Positions 8,125-17,968 of a DNA stretch of 56,525 nucleotides are shown here, piece after piece (positions within the stretch are counted from its first letter, which is position 1; the number at the start of each line of letters is the position of its first letter). Source of the DNA: Vibrio ordalii ATCC 33509. GTDB taxonomy: Bacteria; Pseudomonadota; Gammaproteobacteria; Enterobacterales; Vibrionaceae. Under the pieces are notes generated by a model, which saw only the letters and a program-made list of their open reading frames with translations, ran no database searches and was not told the origin of the DNA. The position numbers and the translations under genes were made by a program. The stretch covers positions 1-56,525 of the forward strand of contig AEZC01000055.1 in the NCBI GenBank assembly GCA_000257205.1, in the 5' to 3' direction.

Positions 8125-9885
8125 ATGAAAATTATCGCAGTAACCGCTTGTCCAACAGGCATCGCGCACACCTATATGGCCGCAGACTCACTCAAAAAAG
8201 AAGCGAATAAGCGTAATATCTCAATTAAAGTCGAAACCCAAGGCGCAATGGGTGTCGAGAACCCACTGACGGTGGCAGATATTGTCAACGCGGATCTGAT
8301 CCTCATCGCTTAAGATATCGACATTGAACAGCGTGAACGTTTTGTTGGTTGTAAAACGGTTCAGGTGTCCATTGAACGTTTCTTAGACGCCAAAACAGAG
8401 CAAGCAGCGCTAGATTTGTTGCTACAAAAAACCGAAAAAACAACCGATGTTGAAGCAAATAAAGGCTTTTTGATTGGCGTAACGGGCTGCCAAGCGGGTG
8501 TTGCACACACTTATCTTGCCGCTGAAGCGCTGGAAAAAGCGGCCGCCGCGATGGGTTATCAAATAAAAGTCGAAACCAACGGTTCGATTGGGGTGAAAAA
8601 TAGCCCAACGGGTGAAGATATCGCTAAAGCTGATGCGATCATCGTGGCTTGCGACAAGCAAGTTGACATGGTGCGCTTTGCGGGTAAAAAACTGATTGAA
8701 ACTGGCGTTAAAGCGCCGATTCGTGATGCAAAAGGGTTGATTGAAAAAGCCCTCAGCGCAGCAAAATATCAAGCCGATGCCAGTACCAAGACTTTAGATG
8801 GGAAAGGCAAAGCGGCGCAAGCTCGCTCCGATTTATACCGCTATTTGATGAATGGTGTATCGCATATGATCCCATTCGTTGTTACTGGCGGCTTGTTGAT
8901 TGCTTTAGCACTCGCTATTGGCGGCGAGCCAACCGAAGCGGGCATGGCCATTCCTGACGGCAGTATGTGGAACCAAGTGCTGAACGTCGGTGTGGTTGCT
9001 TTTACATTGATGATCCCCATTCTTGCGGGTTACATCGCGTATGCGATCGCCGATCGCCCTGCTCTGACTCCTGGCTTAATTGGTGGTTGGATCGCTAACA
9101 ACGGGTCATTCTACGGCGCAGATGCCGGTACAGGTTTTATCGGTGCCATTATTGCTGGCCTTTTAGTCGGTTATTTCATCAAATGGTTAACAAGCATCCA
9201 TTTTCACAAGTTTATTCAACCACTTGTGCCTATCATGATTGCACCCATCGCAGGCTCACTCTTTATCTCTGGGCTCTTTATTTTTATTATCGGCGCGCCG
9301 ATTGCAAGCTTGATGGATGGCTTAACCGCACTACTTACTAGCATGAGCTCAGGTAACGTGATACTGCTCGGTATTGTGCTCGGCGGCATGGCTGGCTTTG
9401 ATATGGGTGGTCCATTTAACAAAGTGGCATTCCTCTTCTCTGTTGGTATGATTGCCAGCGGTCAAACTCAATTTATGGGTGCAATGGCGTGTGCCATTCC
9501 AGTCGCGCCACTCGGTATGGCTTTAGCAACCGTTTTGGGCCGTAAACTGAACTTGTTTGAAGCCTCTGAAATTGAAGCAGGGAAAGCTTCCGGTGCAATG
9601 GGCTTAGTTGGTATCTCTGAAGGGGCGATTCCATTTGCCGCGCAAGATCCGATGTCAGTCATTCCAGCAAACATCTTGGGGTCGATGGTTGCAGCGGTTA
9701 TGGCGTTCACTTTTGGCATTACAAACAGTGTTGCCCACGGTGGTCATGTAGTAGCATTGCTCGGTGCCATGAATAAGCCTTTGCTAGCTTTGCTTTGCAT
9801 GGCAACCGGTGCTGTAGTGACTGGTGTTGTTTGTATCACTCTGAAAAAAATGCGCCAAGCGAAATTACAACAAGCAACGGCTTAA
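8125..9885 (+). pseudogene. manP: Fructose/mannose-family PTS permease EIIB-EIIB-EIIC (ManP/FruA-like) interrupted by an in-frame TAA
   Basis: Read through one stop codon this is a 586-aa PTS permease. A first IIB domain (residues 1 to about 100) has the phosphocysteine motif TACPTGIAHT at C9. A second IIB domain (about 115-215) has TGCQAGVAHT. An EIIC membrane domain (about 230-575) follows. The stop TAA at 8311-8313 interrupts the first IIB domain after residue 62, in LILIA-stop-DIDIEQ, where relatives read through. Frame is kept on both sides, so this is a nonsense change and not a frameshift. A GTG at 8365 could restart a protein with the second IIB and EIIC domains. No IIA domain is fused. 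Adjacent manA suggests mannose uptake, as for the V. cholerae homologue. Confidence 0.85.
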
Positions 9886-9892
9886 TGATCAG

Positions 9893-9912
9893 GCACTCTC
9901 CCCCGAGAGTGC
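9893..9912 (+). other. Stem-loop just after the PTS permease gene
   Basis: GCACTCTC (9893-9900) pairs with GAGAGTGC (9905-9912) around CCCC. Only a short T-rich stretch follows, so it is a weak terminator or an mRNA-stabilising hairpin. A proper terminator lies 40 bp downstream. Confidence 0.6.
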
Positions 9913-9951
9913 TTGATGTTCATCAACGCTGAGCTTCTGACTTTATGTTGT

Positions 9952-9978
9952 ACTCCCGCTTTAATTCGGGAGTTTTTT
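9952..9978 (+). terminator. Rho-independent terminator after the PTS permease gene
   Basis: ACTCCCG (9952-9958) pairs with CGGGAGT (9967-9973) and runs straight into six T. It indicates that manA has its own promoter. Confidence 0.85.
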
Positions 9979-9992
9979 ATTTCGCTTACTCG

Positions 9993-10118
9993 ATACCCTT
10001 CCCACTTGAAGCTGCAGCGGTGTTGGCTACGTTCGCTCACCCCAATCACATAGTTTATCTATGCTCATGGGGATGAACTTACTTGCCGCCTACCTGCAAC
10101 TTCAAGTTGTTTGGGTAT
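9993..10118. repeat. ERIC/IRU intergenic repeat, full length
   Basis: About 126 bp bounded by ATACCC (9993-9998) and GGGTAT (10113-10118). Its arms are complementary: CTTGAAGCTGCAG near the left end and CTGCAACTTCAAG near the right end. The inside holds the typical ERIC segments GGCTACGTTCGCTCACCCCA and CTTGCCGCC. The length matches the 126-127 bp ERIC consensus. Such elements are non-autonomous, intergenic and transcribed as a long hairpin. It sits between the PTS terminator and manA. Confidence 0.9.
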
Positions 10119-10164
10119 ATGTACTGCTGCTTTGTTTTTATTTTGATTTTTTGTGAGATGTACT

Positions 10165-11361
10165 ATGACCAATAACAAACAACCTTTCTTTTTGATGGAC
10201 AATGTCATCCAAAACTATGCGTGGGGAAGCACGACTTCGATTCAGCACTTGTTTGATATTGCTAACCCAACCAAGGCTCCACAAGCAGAAATTTGGATGG
10301 GAGCACACCCAAATGGATGCTCACAAATTCATGTGAATGGAGAACCTGTTTCGTTGCTTGAGATGATCAACCAAGATAAAACCGCGTTTCTTTCTGCGGC
10401 TACTGCAACAACCTTTGGTGAGTTACCTTATCTTTTCAAAGTACTTGCCGCAGCGAACGCCCTTTCGATTCAAGTTCACCCAAGTAAGCAAGAAGCAGAA
10501 ATTGGCTTTGAGAAAGAAAACCAAGCAGGGATCCCACTCAACGCCGGACATCGCAACTATAAAGATCCTAACCACAAGCCGGAATTGGTTTACGCCCTTA
10601 CCCCTTATCAAGCGATGAATGGGTTTCGCCCAATCACAGAGATTGTTGAACAATTTCAAACGCTGAATATCAATGCGATTTCAACCCTGGTCGATGCTTT
10701 TGCACACAACCCAACATCACAAGGTTTAAAAAGCTTTTTTAGTGCATTGCTATCATTAACTGGCGAGCAAAAAGAACATGCAGTGAATGCATTATTAGCG
10801 TATGCCCATCATCATTCAGATGATGATCTTTTTGAGCTCATTTTAGAGCTGGCACAACAGTACCCCGGTGATATTGGTCTATTTTCTCCGTTAATGCTCA
10901 ATGTACTTACTTTAGCTCCGAGTGAGGCCATGTTTTTAGACGCCAGAACGCCACACGCCTATTTGAAAGGTACCTGGCTTGAAATCATGGCCAACTCAGA
11001 CAACGTGTTGCGCGCTGGCCTAACACCCAAACATATGGATATTGAAGAGCTCGCATCATGCACGCTATTTGAAGAAAAACCCGCTTCAAGTCTTTTATTG
11101 AAACCAATTGAAGAAAATGGAGCGTTATTGTTCCCGGTCCCAGTCCGCGATTTTAAGTTTGCGATTTACCTCAATGCCACGCAAGTTAAGGTGAAAATCA
11201 ACAGTGCCGAAATTATCTTTGCCATTGATGCTGATACGACCTTAACCCATGACAATGGTGAGTCTCTAACCGTGAAAAAAGGCCACTCAATCTTCATTCC
11301 CGCTTACGCTGAACATTATCAACTGTCATCACTTGGACGTGTCGCACGCGCGTACAATTAA
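10165..11361 (+). CDS. manA: Mannose-6-phosphate isomerase, class I
   Basis: Zinc enzyme that interconverts mannose-6-phosphate and fructose-6-phosphate, linking mannose uptake to glycolysis and to GDP-mannose supply for polysaccharides. It is 398 aa from the ATG at 10165; a GTG at 10153 is a weaker alternative. Family motifs are clear: NYAWGS near the N-terminus, PYLFKVLAAANALSIQVHPS with zinc ligands, NYKDPNHKPE, and the arginine-containing LRAGLTPKHMD. Its place after a ManP-like PTS gene matches V. cholerae, although an ERIC element and terminator separate the two genes here. It ends at a strong terminator. Confidence 0.96.
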   Translation: MTNNKQPFFLMDNVIQNYAWGSTTSIQHLFDIANPTKAPQAEIWMGAHPNGCSQIHVNGEPVSLLEMINQDKTAFLSAATATTFGELPYLFKVLAAANALSIQVHPSKQEAEIGFEKENQAGIPLNAGHRNYKDPNHKPELVYALTPYQAMNGFRPITEIVEQFQTLNINAISTLVDAFAHNPTSQGLKSFFSALLSLTGEQKEHAVNALLAYAHHHSDDDLFELILELAQQYPGDIGLFSPLMLNVLTLAPSEAMFLDARTPHAYLKGTWLEIMANSDNVLRAGLTPKHMDIEELASCTLFEEKPASSLLLKPIEENGALLFPVPVRDFKFAIYLNATQVKVKINSAEIIFAIDADTTLTHDNGESLTVKKGHSIFIPAYAEHYQLSSLGRVARAYN

Positions 11362-11374
11362 CAGCCGACGTAAT

Positions 11375-11415
11375 AAACAAAAAAGCCAGCATCTGTTCTG
11401 CTGGCTTTTTTGTTT
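11375..11415. terminator. Bidirectional terminator after manA
   Basis: AAACAAAAAAGCCAGC (11375-11390) pairs perfectly with GCTGGCTTTTTTGTTT (11400-11415). T-tracts are present on both strands, so it serves manA and the convergent small gene at 11457-11633. Confidence 0.92.
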
Positions 11416-11456
11416 AGGATTGTTACGAAAATTTACGCTAATCAATCTGTGGGAAA

Positions 11457-11633
11457 TTAGGTATTCTGCGACTGTTTCCAAACCGCCAGTTCAACCCACA
11501 TTTGTGCTAGCTGTTGCAGCTCTTCTTCTGTTAACAGCGCTAAGGTCGTTTGAGATTCAGATGTCGGACCGTCTTTGAGAGAGCGAATCTGCGCATAAAA
11601 ATCCTTCTTTAATTGCGATATCACAGGGTCCAC
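11457..11633 (-). CDS. Small protein of unknown function (58 aa)
   Basis: An open frame of 58 codons starting at GTG (11633), with an AGGAA ribosome binding site 6-7 nt upstream, and ending in TAA at 11457, about 40 bp before a bidirectional terminator. The protein is acidic to neutral, probably helical and soluble: it begins MDPVISQLKKDFYAQ, has a polar middle DGPTSESQ, and ends in a Leu/Glu/Gln-rich helix containing TEEELQQLAQMWVEL. No membrane segment or cysteine is present. I do not recognise a family. Start signal, stop, terminator and codon use support a real gene. Confidence 0.65.
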   Translation of the reverse strand: MDPVISQLKKDFYAQIRSLKDGPTSESQTTLALLTEEELQQLAQMWVELAVWKQSQNT

Positions 11634-11758
11634 AACCGATTCCTATAAAAATACTAAAATTCTCAAAAATAATACCATTTTTCATAGACATGTCTTATGC
11701 CGTGTTAAGTTATGGAATAGTTATCACATTTCTAGTATCTAAGCCTAAAGTATCAAAA

Positions 11759-13405
11759 TTACAATTTAAAATTATTCACTAGGTTATCGAGTTGCTTGGA
11801 AACTTTTTTCAAATGTTCACTACTGGCAGTAAGCTCCTCAGCCACTGTTGTTGTTTCCATGGTGAGATGATTGATATCTTCAACGGTGCGATTGATCTCA
11901 CTAACCACACTTGATTGTTCTTCCGTTGCCGTCGCGACTTGAATATTTTGATCGCTAATATTCTCTATATAAACGCAGATCTGTTTTAGCGAGCTATTGG
12001 CATTTTCAGCTTGTTCAACCACCAACAACCCCTGCTCGCGCCCTTGAGACATCGCCCCAACCGCCCGTTTCGATTCTTCTTGTAAGTTATTAATGACTCT
12101 TTGAATTTCTTCAGTTGATGCAGCAGAACGGCTTGCTAAATTTCGCACCTCATCAGCAACGACCGCAAAACCTCGACCTTGCTCTCCCGCTCGCGCCGCC
12201 TCAATCGCTGCGTTCAATGCAAGTAAGTTCGTTTGCTCGGAAATGCTACGAATAGTCTCAAGTATCGAGCTGATGTTAACCACTTGACCAGCCAAAGAGC
12301 CTACGACTTGTGCAGCTTGCTCTAATTCAGTGATCAAATCTGCAATTTGCACTTGTGCTTTCTCTACTACAGTGGTGCCATTTTCCGCCTGATGAGTGGC
12401 CTGTTTCGCAACGTCGGCAGCTTGAGCTGCGTTGTTTGCAATTTCGCCCACCGTTGCACCTAGCTCGTGAATAGCAGTGGCCACTTGGACTGTTCTATCA
12501 CGCTGCGAAGTGCAGTTGTTTTTGGTTAATAGTGCCCGTGCTGAAACTTGGTTAGCCGTATTCGCTAATTCATAAGAACTCGAAGCCACTTGCTTGATCG
12601 CTACATGTACTTTCTCAATGAAGTCGTTAAAACTGTCGCTAATTTTCGATAACTCATCTTGACCACCTAAATCAATGCGAGCATCTAGCGCCATGTTTTC
12701 AGCTGCCAAAGCAATCGATTTTTGTAGGCTGGCCACTCGCGTTTTTAGGCCGATAACAATAAAGAATGAAGTGACAAACGAAATTAGCACACCAATACCA
12801 ATAATGATAAACATGTGATTTTGCCCTTGGGCATAACTCTTTTGGCTATTGATGTTCTGCTGTTTGGCCTGCTCTAGTAGCGAATCGAGGATCACATTGG
12901 CTTTTTTACGCAGTTCACCATAGGTAAGCGCGTATTGATCTCGGTATATGTTGCGCGCCGTATCTAGATCGCCCTTTTCAAATGCCGCCAACATAGGATT
13001 AAGTTGAGTACTGACCATTTTTTCAAAGTCAGTCAACAGTTGCTGAACTTGTCTACGCTGTTCTGGATCCACTTGTGACTGAACCGCGTGCTCGACAGAC
13101 TGCCTCATTTCAGGAATATCTTCGGCACGAGTCTCTTTCACGCGTGTGAGCACACCCTTTTTATCTCTTAACGACGTCTCTTGAAGTAACATCATATCGA
13201 TACCAACTCGCATACGGGGAATTCGAGAGGCAACTTCAGCCATTGAACGCATTGGCGCGGCTGTATTGAGATAGAGCTGCTCTGCCTGTCGTTGAATCGT
13301 CGACATGCTATTGAAGCTCGCCATTCCAACAATAATCAACGCAACGCAAGGTAATAACACCGCAAAAATTAATCGCGATTGCAAGGTAAACCGATTAGCA
13401 AACAT
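11759..13405 (-). CDS. Methyl-accepting chemotaxis protein
   Basis: Transmembrane chemoreceptor of 548 aa. A membrane helix (about 14-32) is followed by a periplasmic four-helix-bundle ligand domain (about 35-195), a second membrane helix (about 198-220), a HAMP domain (about 220-272) and the cytoplasmic signalling coil. The hairpin tip that binds CheA/CheW is intact, with [20 protein letters not shown] and [15 protein letters not shown]. No C-terminal CheR-binding pentapeptide is present. The gene is monocistronic, with AAGGATATAAAAG before the ATG. The ligand is unknown. Confidence 0.93.
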   Translation of the reverse strand: MFANRFTLQSRLIFAVLLPCVALIIVGMASFNSMSTIQRQAEQLYLNTAAPMRSMAEVASRIPRMRVGIDMMLLQETSLRDKKGVLTRVKETRAEDIPEMRQSVEHAVQSQVDPEQRRQVQQLLTDFEKMVSTQLNPMLAAFEKGDLDTARNIYRDQYALTYGELRKKANVILDSLLEQAKQQNINSQKSYAQGQNHMFIIIGIGVLISFVTSFFIVIGLKTRVASLQKSIALAAENMALDARIDLGGQDELSKISDSFNDFIEKVHVAIKQVASSSYELANTANQVSARALLTKNNCTSQRDRTVQVATAIHELGATVGEIANNAAQAADVAKQATHQAENGTTVVEKAQVQIADLITELEQAAQVVGSLAGQVVNISSILETIRSISEQTNLLALNAAIEAARAGEQGRGFAVVADEVRNLASRSAASTEEIQRVINNLQEESKRAVGAMSQGREQGLLVVEQAENANSSLKQICVYIENISDQNIQVATATEEQSSVVSEINRTVEDINHLTMETTTVAEELTASSEHLKKVSKQLDNLVNNFKL

Positions 13406-13690
13406 CTTTTATATCCTTTTTAGTTGTAGCGCTATTATGTTATGGAGACAAATCTTAACCAATGAATGGTTTCTTATTTATTAAAAAGTTATCTTTTCTA
13501 GAACGTTTTAAATTAAATTAATGACTTTTATGAAGTTAACTCAATCACTGAGTATAGGCAATTTTAGGTTGAATGGGAGAGGTGAAGTAGGCCGTATTTG
13601 TGGCACAGATGACCTTTTCAAAAAGGCCACCACGATTTCAACGCTGAATGAAAATCCTTCACTTGTCAGATGGGCTGCTCGCTAGAAGTA

Positions 13691-13721
13691 AAAAGCCGAA
13701 GCAATCAATGCTCCGGCTTTT
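13691..13721 (-). terminator. Terminator of gyrA
   Basis: On the minus strand AAAAGCCG pairs with CGGCTTTT (13714-13721 with 13691-13698), the stem being extended inward with one mismatch; a T-rich tail follows. It lies about 40 bp after the gyrA stop. Confidence 0.85.
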
Positions 13722-13762
13722 ATTCTTTATCAGCTTAGAATAAAGGTGGATATGTGAAACGA

Positions 13763-16486
13763 TTACTCGTCTTCAGAATCGCTGCTCGGTTCAGAGTCAG
13801 TCTCTTCTGCGTCACTTTGTACTTCTAAAATTGCAACGCTCGCTTCACCTTCTGGCAATTCCTCACCTTCTGGTAACTCAACATCTTCAATTTCTTCAAT
13901 ACGTTGTAAACCTACGACGTTTTCATCTTCAGCGGTGCGAATCAAGGTCACACCTTGAGTATTGCGTCCCACTTGGCTCACTTCCGCGACGCGAGTACGA
14001 ACGAGCGTACCGGCATCGGTGATCATCATGAACTCATCGCCTTCTTCAGTTTGCACTGCGCCGACAACTTGACCATTACGCTCAGACACCTTGATTGAAA
14101 CAACGCCTTGAGTTGCACGACCTTTAGTTGGATATTCCCCTAAGGTTGTACGTTTACCATAGCCGTTTTGTGTCACTGTTAAGATGTCGCCGTCATTTGA
14201 AGGAACAATCAGCGATACCACTTGGTCGCCTTCTGCTAGCTTCATACCACGAACACCGGACGCGGTGCGTCCCATGGCGCGAACACCTTTGAACTTAATT
14301 TCTGGCTGGCCATGTTCATCAAGAACAGGCTGACCATTTTCATCCAATACTGGCGTTTCTTCTGATTCTTTAAAGCGAACCACCTTACCAAATTTAGAAA
14401 ACAGCATAATTTCACTGTTGCCATCGGTAATGTCCACACCAATCAAAGAGTCATCTTCACGCAAGTTAACCGCGATCAAACCGTTAGAACGCACATTGGC
14501 AAAGCTTGAAAGTGATGTTTTCTTCACTGTACCGTCACCGGTCGCCATAAAGATAAACTTATCATCACTAAACTCAGTGACTGGTAAAATCGCAGTAATA
14601 CGTTCCCCTTCTTCCAGAGGAAGAATATTAACGATAGGTTTACCACGCGCTGTACGGCTCGCTAGCGGTAATTGATAGACTTTCAAACGGTATGTCTTAC
14701 CACGAGTCGAGAAGCAAAGAATGTGGTCATGAGTATTCGCCACAAGAAGACGCTCAATGTAGTCTTCTTCTTTCATCTTCGTCGCGCTCTTACCTTTACC
14801 ACCACGGCGTTGTGCTTCGTAATCGCTGAGGATCTGGTATTTCACATAACCAGCATGAGAAAGTGTCACTACCACATCTTCACGAGCAATCAGCTCTTCC
14901 ATGTCGATATCATGAGTTGCCGCGGTAATTTCAGTGCGTCGTGCGTCACCAAAAGCATCACGAACGGTTTCAAGCTCTTCGCGGATCACTTCCATCAAAC
15001 GTTCAGTGCTGGCAAGGATATGCATTAGTTCAGCGATTTCTTCCAGAAGAGCTTTGTACTCATCAAGAATTTTTTCGTGCTCTAAACCTGTCAATCTGTG
15101 CAGACGAAGCTCAAGAATTGCTTGGGCTTGTTGCTCAGTTAAGAAATATTTGCCATCACGGATACCGTATTCTGGTTCAAGCCATTCAGGACGAGCGGCA
15201 TCGGTTCCAGCACGTTCAAGCATTGACGCTACGTTGCCAAGATCCCAACCACGAGCAATCAAGCCTTCTTTTGCTTCTGCTGGCGTTGCCGCGCGGCGAA
15301 TCAATTCGATGATTTCATCAATGTTGGCTAACGCGAGAGCCAGTGCTTCTAGAATATGGGCACGATCACGAGCTTTACGCAGTTCAAAAATAGTACGACG
15401 CGTCACCACTTCGCGGCGGTGATCAACAAAGCATTTCAACATTTCTTTCAAGTTGAATAGCTTAGGTTGACCATTATCCAGCGCAACCATGTTGATGCCG
15501 AATGTCGTTTGTAACTGTGTTTGAGCGTAAAGGTTGTTCAGAACCACTTCGCCAACCGCATCACGTTTACATTCGATAACAATACGCATGCCGTCTTTAT
15601 CAGACTCATCACGCAGTGCACTGATGCCTTCGACTTTTTTCTCTTTAACCAATTCAGCAATTTTTTCAATCAAGCGTGCTTTGTTCACTTGATAAGGGAT
15701 TTCTCTGACGATAATGGTCTCTTTACCATTCTTCTCGACTTCGATATCCGCTTTAGAGCGCATGTAGACTTTACCGCGCCCTGTTTTATAAGCGTCGATA
15801 ATGCCTTTGCGGCCACTGATTAATGCTGCCGTTGGGAAATCTGGGCCCGGAATGTAGTCCATCAACTCATCAATGGTGATGTCTTCATTATTTATATAGG
15901 CCAAGCAACCATCAACCACTTCCGTTAGGTTATGAGGTGGAATGTTGGTTGCCATACCGACGGCAATACCGGATGAGCCATTGACCAGTAGGTTAGGAAT
16001 TTTGGTAGGAAGAACCGCAGGGATCTGTTCTGTACCATCATAGTTCGGTACATAATCGACCGTTTCTTTGTCGAGATCGGCAAGCAGTTCGTGGGCAATT
16101 TTTGACATGCGTACTTCGGTGTAACGCATTGCTGCCGCAGAGTCACCGTCGATCGAGCCAAAGTTACCTTGGCCATCGACCAACATGTAACGCAATGAGA
16201 ACGGCTGCGCCATACGAACAATCGTATCGTATACAGCACTATCACCATGCGGGTGATATTTACCAATCACATCGCCCACAACACGGGCAGATTTTTTATA
16301 TGGTTTATTCCAATCGTTACCAAGCACATTCATCGCGAACAGAACGCGACGGTGTACTGGTTTTAGGCCATCACGCACATCTGGAAGAGCACGACCCACG
16401 ATAACGGACATCGCGTAGTCTAGGTATGAACCTCTTAGCTCATCTTCAATGTTTACGGGCGTGATCTCTCTAGCTAGATCGCTCAT
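13763..16486 (-). CDS. gyrA: DNA gyrase subunit A
   Basis: Catalytic breakage-reunion subunit of type II topoisomerase, 907 aa. The active-site tyrosine is Y122 in [11 protein letters not shown]. The quinolone-resistance region reads [14 protein letters not shown] with S83 and D87, the susceptible residues. The C-terminal beta-pinwheel DNA-wrapping domain carries the GyrA box QRRGGKG. Its third quarter holds an acidic insert in which VLDENGQP and VLDEHGQP repeat, as in some other Vibrio GyrA proteins. The tail is strongly acidic. The gene is divergent from ubiG, a conserved gamma-proteobacterial arrangement. Confidence 0.98.
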   Translation of the reverse strand: MSDLAREITPVNIEDELRGSYLDYAMSVIVGRALPDVRDGLKPVHRRVLFAMNVLGNDWNKPYKKSARVVGDVIGKYHPHGDSAVYDTIVRMAQPFSLRYMLVDGQGNFGSIDGDSAAAMRYTEVRMSKIAHELLADLDKETVDYVPNYDGTEQIPAVLPTKIPNLLVNGSSGIAVGMATNIPPHNLTEVVDGCLAYINNEDITIDELMDYIPGPDFPTAALISGRKGIIDAYKTGRGKVYMRSKADIEVEKNGKETIIVREIPYQVNKARLIEKIAELVKEKKVEGISALRDESDKDGMRIVIECKRDAVGEVVLNNLYAQTQLQTTFGINMVALDNGQPKLFNLKEMLKCFVDHRREVVTRRTIFELRKARDRAHILEALALALANIDEIIELIRRAATPAEAKEGLIARGWDLGNVASMLERAGTDAARPEWLEPEYGIRDGKYFLTEQQAQAILELRLHRLTGLEHEKILDEYKALLEEIAELMHILASTERLMEVIREELETVRDAFGDARRTEITAATHDIDMEELIAREDVVVTLSHAGYVKYQILSDYEAQRRGGKGKSATKMKEEDYIERLLVANTHDHILCFSTRGKTYRLKVYQLPLASRTARGKPIVNILPLEEGERITAILPVTEFSDDKFIFMATGDGTVKKTSLSSFANVRSNGLIAVNLREDDSLIGVDITDGNSEIMLFSKFGKVVRFKESEETPVLDENGQPVLDEHGQPEIKFKGVRAMGRTASGVRGMKLAEGDQVVSLIVPSNDGDILTVTQNGYGKRTTLGEYPTKGRATQGVVSIKVSERNGQVVGAVQTEEGDEFMMITDAGTLVRTRVAEVSQVGRNTQGVTLIRTAEDENVVGLQRIEEIEDVELPEGEELPEGEASVAILEVQSDAEETDSEPSSDSEDE

Positions 16487-16725
16487 AGAGCCATTATCCC
16501 TCTATCTTTTGATCGTATATTCGATACGTACAAGGCCGAAAAATATAACACATAATTCACTACTTCGGCATCCCTTTCCCTTTCCTTTTATCAGGTTGTG
16601 ACCTTTGTTGTGTATCAAGTGCCGAGAAATTGCACATTCATTCCATACCCGGCTGATTAATGGCCAAATTTTAGCCAAAAATTAATGGAATAAAGATAAG
16701 CTGTAGCCTGTGATAATCAACTGGT

Positions 16726-16731
16726 TATAAT
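16726..16731 (+). promoter_or_regulatory. Candidate -10 box (TATAAT) for ubiG
   Basis: A perfect -10 hexamer 50 bp before the ubiG ATG. The -35 region is weak (TGTAGC at 16702-16707, 18 bp away). This is the best promoter candidate in the 294-bp gyrA/ubiG intergenic region. Confidence 0.5.
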
Positions 16732-16780
16732 ACCCCACACAACTAAAGATGCCTATTTTGACAGCAAGAGCGAATCTAAC

Positions 16781-17488
16781 ATGACTAAAGCACAAAACGT
16801 TGATCTTAATGAAATTAAAAAGTTTGAAGAGATGGCGTCACGCTGGTGGGATCTGGATGGTGAATTTAAGCCACTTCATCAAATTAACCCGTTAAGATTG
16901 AACTATGTGTTGGCCAATGCCAACGGCCTATTTGGCAAGAAGGTGCTCGATGTCGGATGTGGTGGCGGAATTTTGGCCGAAAGCATGGCGCGAGAAGGTG
17001 CGCAAGTGACTGGCTTAGACATGGGCAAAGAACCGCTTGAAGTCGCTCGTTTACATGCTTTAGAAACCGGAACAAAGCTCACTTATATTCAAAGTACGAT
17101 TGAAGATCACGCCGCTGACAACCCGCATACATATGATGTTGTCACTTGCATGGAAATGCTTGAGCATGTTCCAGACCCATTGTCCGTTGTTCAAGCCTGC
17201 TCTGCGTTGGTCAAACCTGGCGGTCATGTTTTCTTTTCTACGCTCAATCGTAATTTTAAGTCTTACCTGTTTGCCATCGTGGGCGCAGAGAAGTTGCTAC
17301 GCATTGTTCCTGAAGGCACACATGATCATGAAAAATTCATCCGCCCCTCGGAACTGATTAAGATGATCGATAAAACAAACCTGCAAGAGCAAGGAATAAC
17401 AGGCCTACTTTATAACCCGTTAACCGATACTTACCGTTTAGGGCGTAATGTTGATGTCAATTATATCGTTCATACTCAGCTTTTTTAA
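16781..17488 (+). CDS. ubiG: Ubiquinone biosynthesis O-methyltransferase UbiG
   Basis: SAM-dependent methyltransferase that carries out both O-methylation steps of ubiquinone synthesis. It is 235 aa with motif [17 protein letters not shown] near residues 50-65, the acidic motif II, and the family-specific [10 protein letters not shown] and FFSTLNRN segments. Length matches E. coli UbiG (240 aa). The start has no strong Shine-Dalgarno but is the only sensible ATG. The gene is divergent from gyrA and upstream of the nrd operon, as in many gamma-proteobacteria. Confidence 0.97.
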   Translation: MTKAQNVDLNEIKKFEEMASRWWDLDGEFKPLHQINPLRLNYVLANANGLFGKKVLDVGCGGGILAESMAREGAQVTGLDMGKEPLEVARLHALETGTKLTYIQSTIEDHAADNPHTYDVVTCMEMLEHVPDPLSVVQACSALVKPGGHVFFSTLNRNFKSYLFAIVGAEKLLRIVPEGTHDHEKFIRPSELIKMIDKTNLQEQGITGLLYNPLTDTYRLGRNVDVNYIVHTQLF

Positions 17489-17767
17489 AGTCAGTGGTCA
17501 TCCAATATGCCATTATCGATAATGTATTGCTCACGTTAAAAATTAAGCCAAATAGCTCATTTTTTCTCGGTATCTAGGCTGTTTTTTGTGCGCTAGATTC
17601 CATTTTAACCACATCGAAAATCGCTCCCTTTTTTCCTCAAAGATCAAGAAGTTTTTTTTTGATTGTGGTTACATCTAAACCAAACTCAAAACGGTAATTT
17701 TCTACAATCAAATCGGCTCTTTGATCATCAGTAAGTGGATACTAACTGTTTTTTTTGTTTTTGCTAG

Positions 17768-17776
17768 TTATCCACA
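17768..17776 (+). promoter_or_regulatory. Consensus DnaA box (TTATCCACA)
   Basis: Exact match to the high-affinity R1/R4 DnaA box, 193 bp before the nrdA ATG. DnaA control of nrdAB is established in E. coli. One exact 9-mer alone is modest evidence, but the location is right. Confidence 0.75.
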
Positions 17777-17845
17777 AGCTGTCCCAGATCTGTAACTTGA
17801 AATGAGCTCCAGATAGCACTATCTTGTAACTCGCAAAGCAAAGAA

Positions 17846-17882
17846 CCCCTATATGTTGTGTTTGCACTACAATATATGGATA
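17846..17882. promoter_or_regulatory. Tandem NrdR-like boxes upstream of nrdA
   Basis: Two degenerate copies of the ACACTATATATAGTGT consensus: CCCCTATATGTTGTGT (17846-17861) and CTACAATATATGGATA (17867-17882). The ten-base cores lie 21 bp apart, two helical turns, as expected for cooperative NrdR binding. The second copy is the weaker. They lie about 90-120 bp before the nrdA start. Confidence 0.6.
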
Positions 17883-17968
17883 GACTCAGATCACAAAGCC
17901 GCGATGAGATTTACAACAATTCTACAAAAATACGGCCTTAATCAGTTTTGTTAGGGAAATGAAGCAGA

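Larger units (their letters stand above)
17489..17968 (+). promoter_or_regulatory. nrdA upstream regulatory region (480 bp)
   Basis: No gene is supportable here. It holds a perfect 14-bp palindrome CATTATCGATAATG (17511-17524) just after ubiG, two T-tracts, a consensus DnaA box and a pair of NrdR-like boxes close to the nrdA start. Length and content fit a complex, cell-cycle-linked nrd promoter like that of E. coli nrdAB, where DnaA and NrdR act. Confidence 0.7.

Noticed and set aside
13613..13626. CCTTTT-CA-AAAAGG hairpin between gyrA and the chemoreceptor gene
   Set aside because: Loop of only two bases and no U-tract; too small to call a terminator or regulator.
14934..15422. 162-aa open frame antisense to gyrA
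   Set aside because: Serine/arginine-rich composition typical of a shadow of the strongly coding gyrA strand; no ribosome site.
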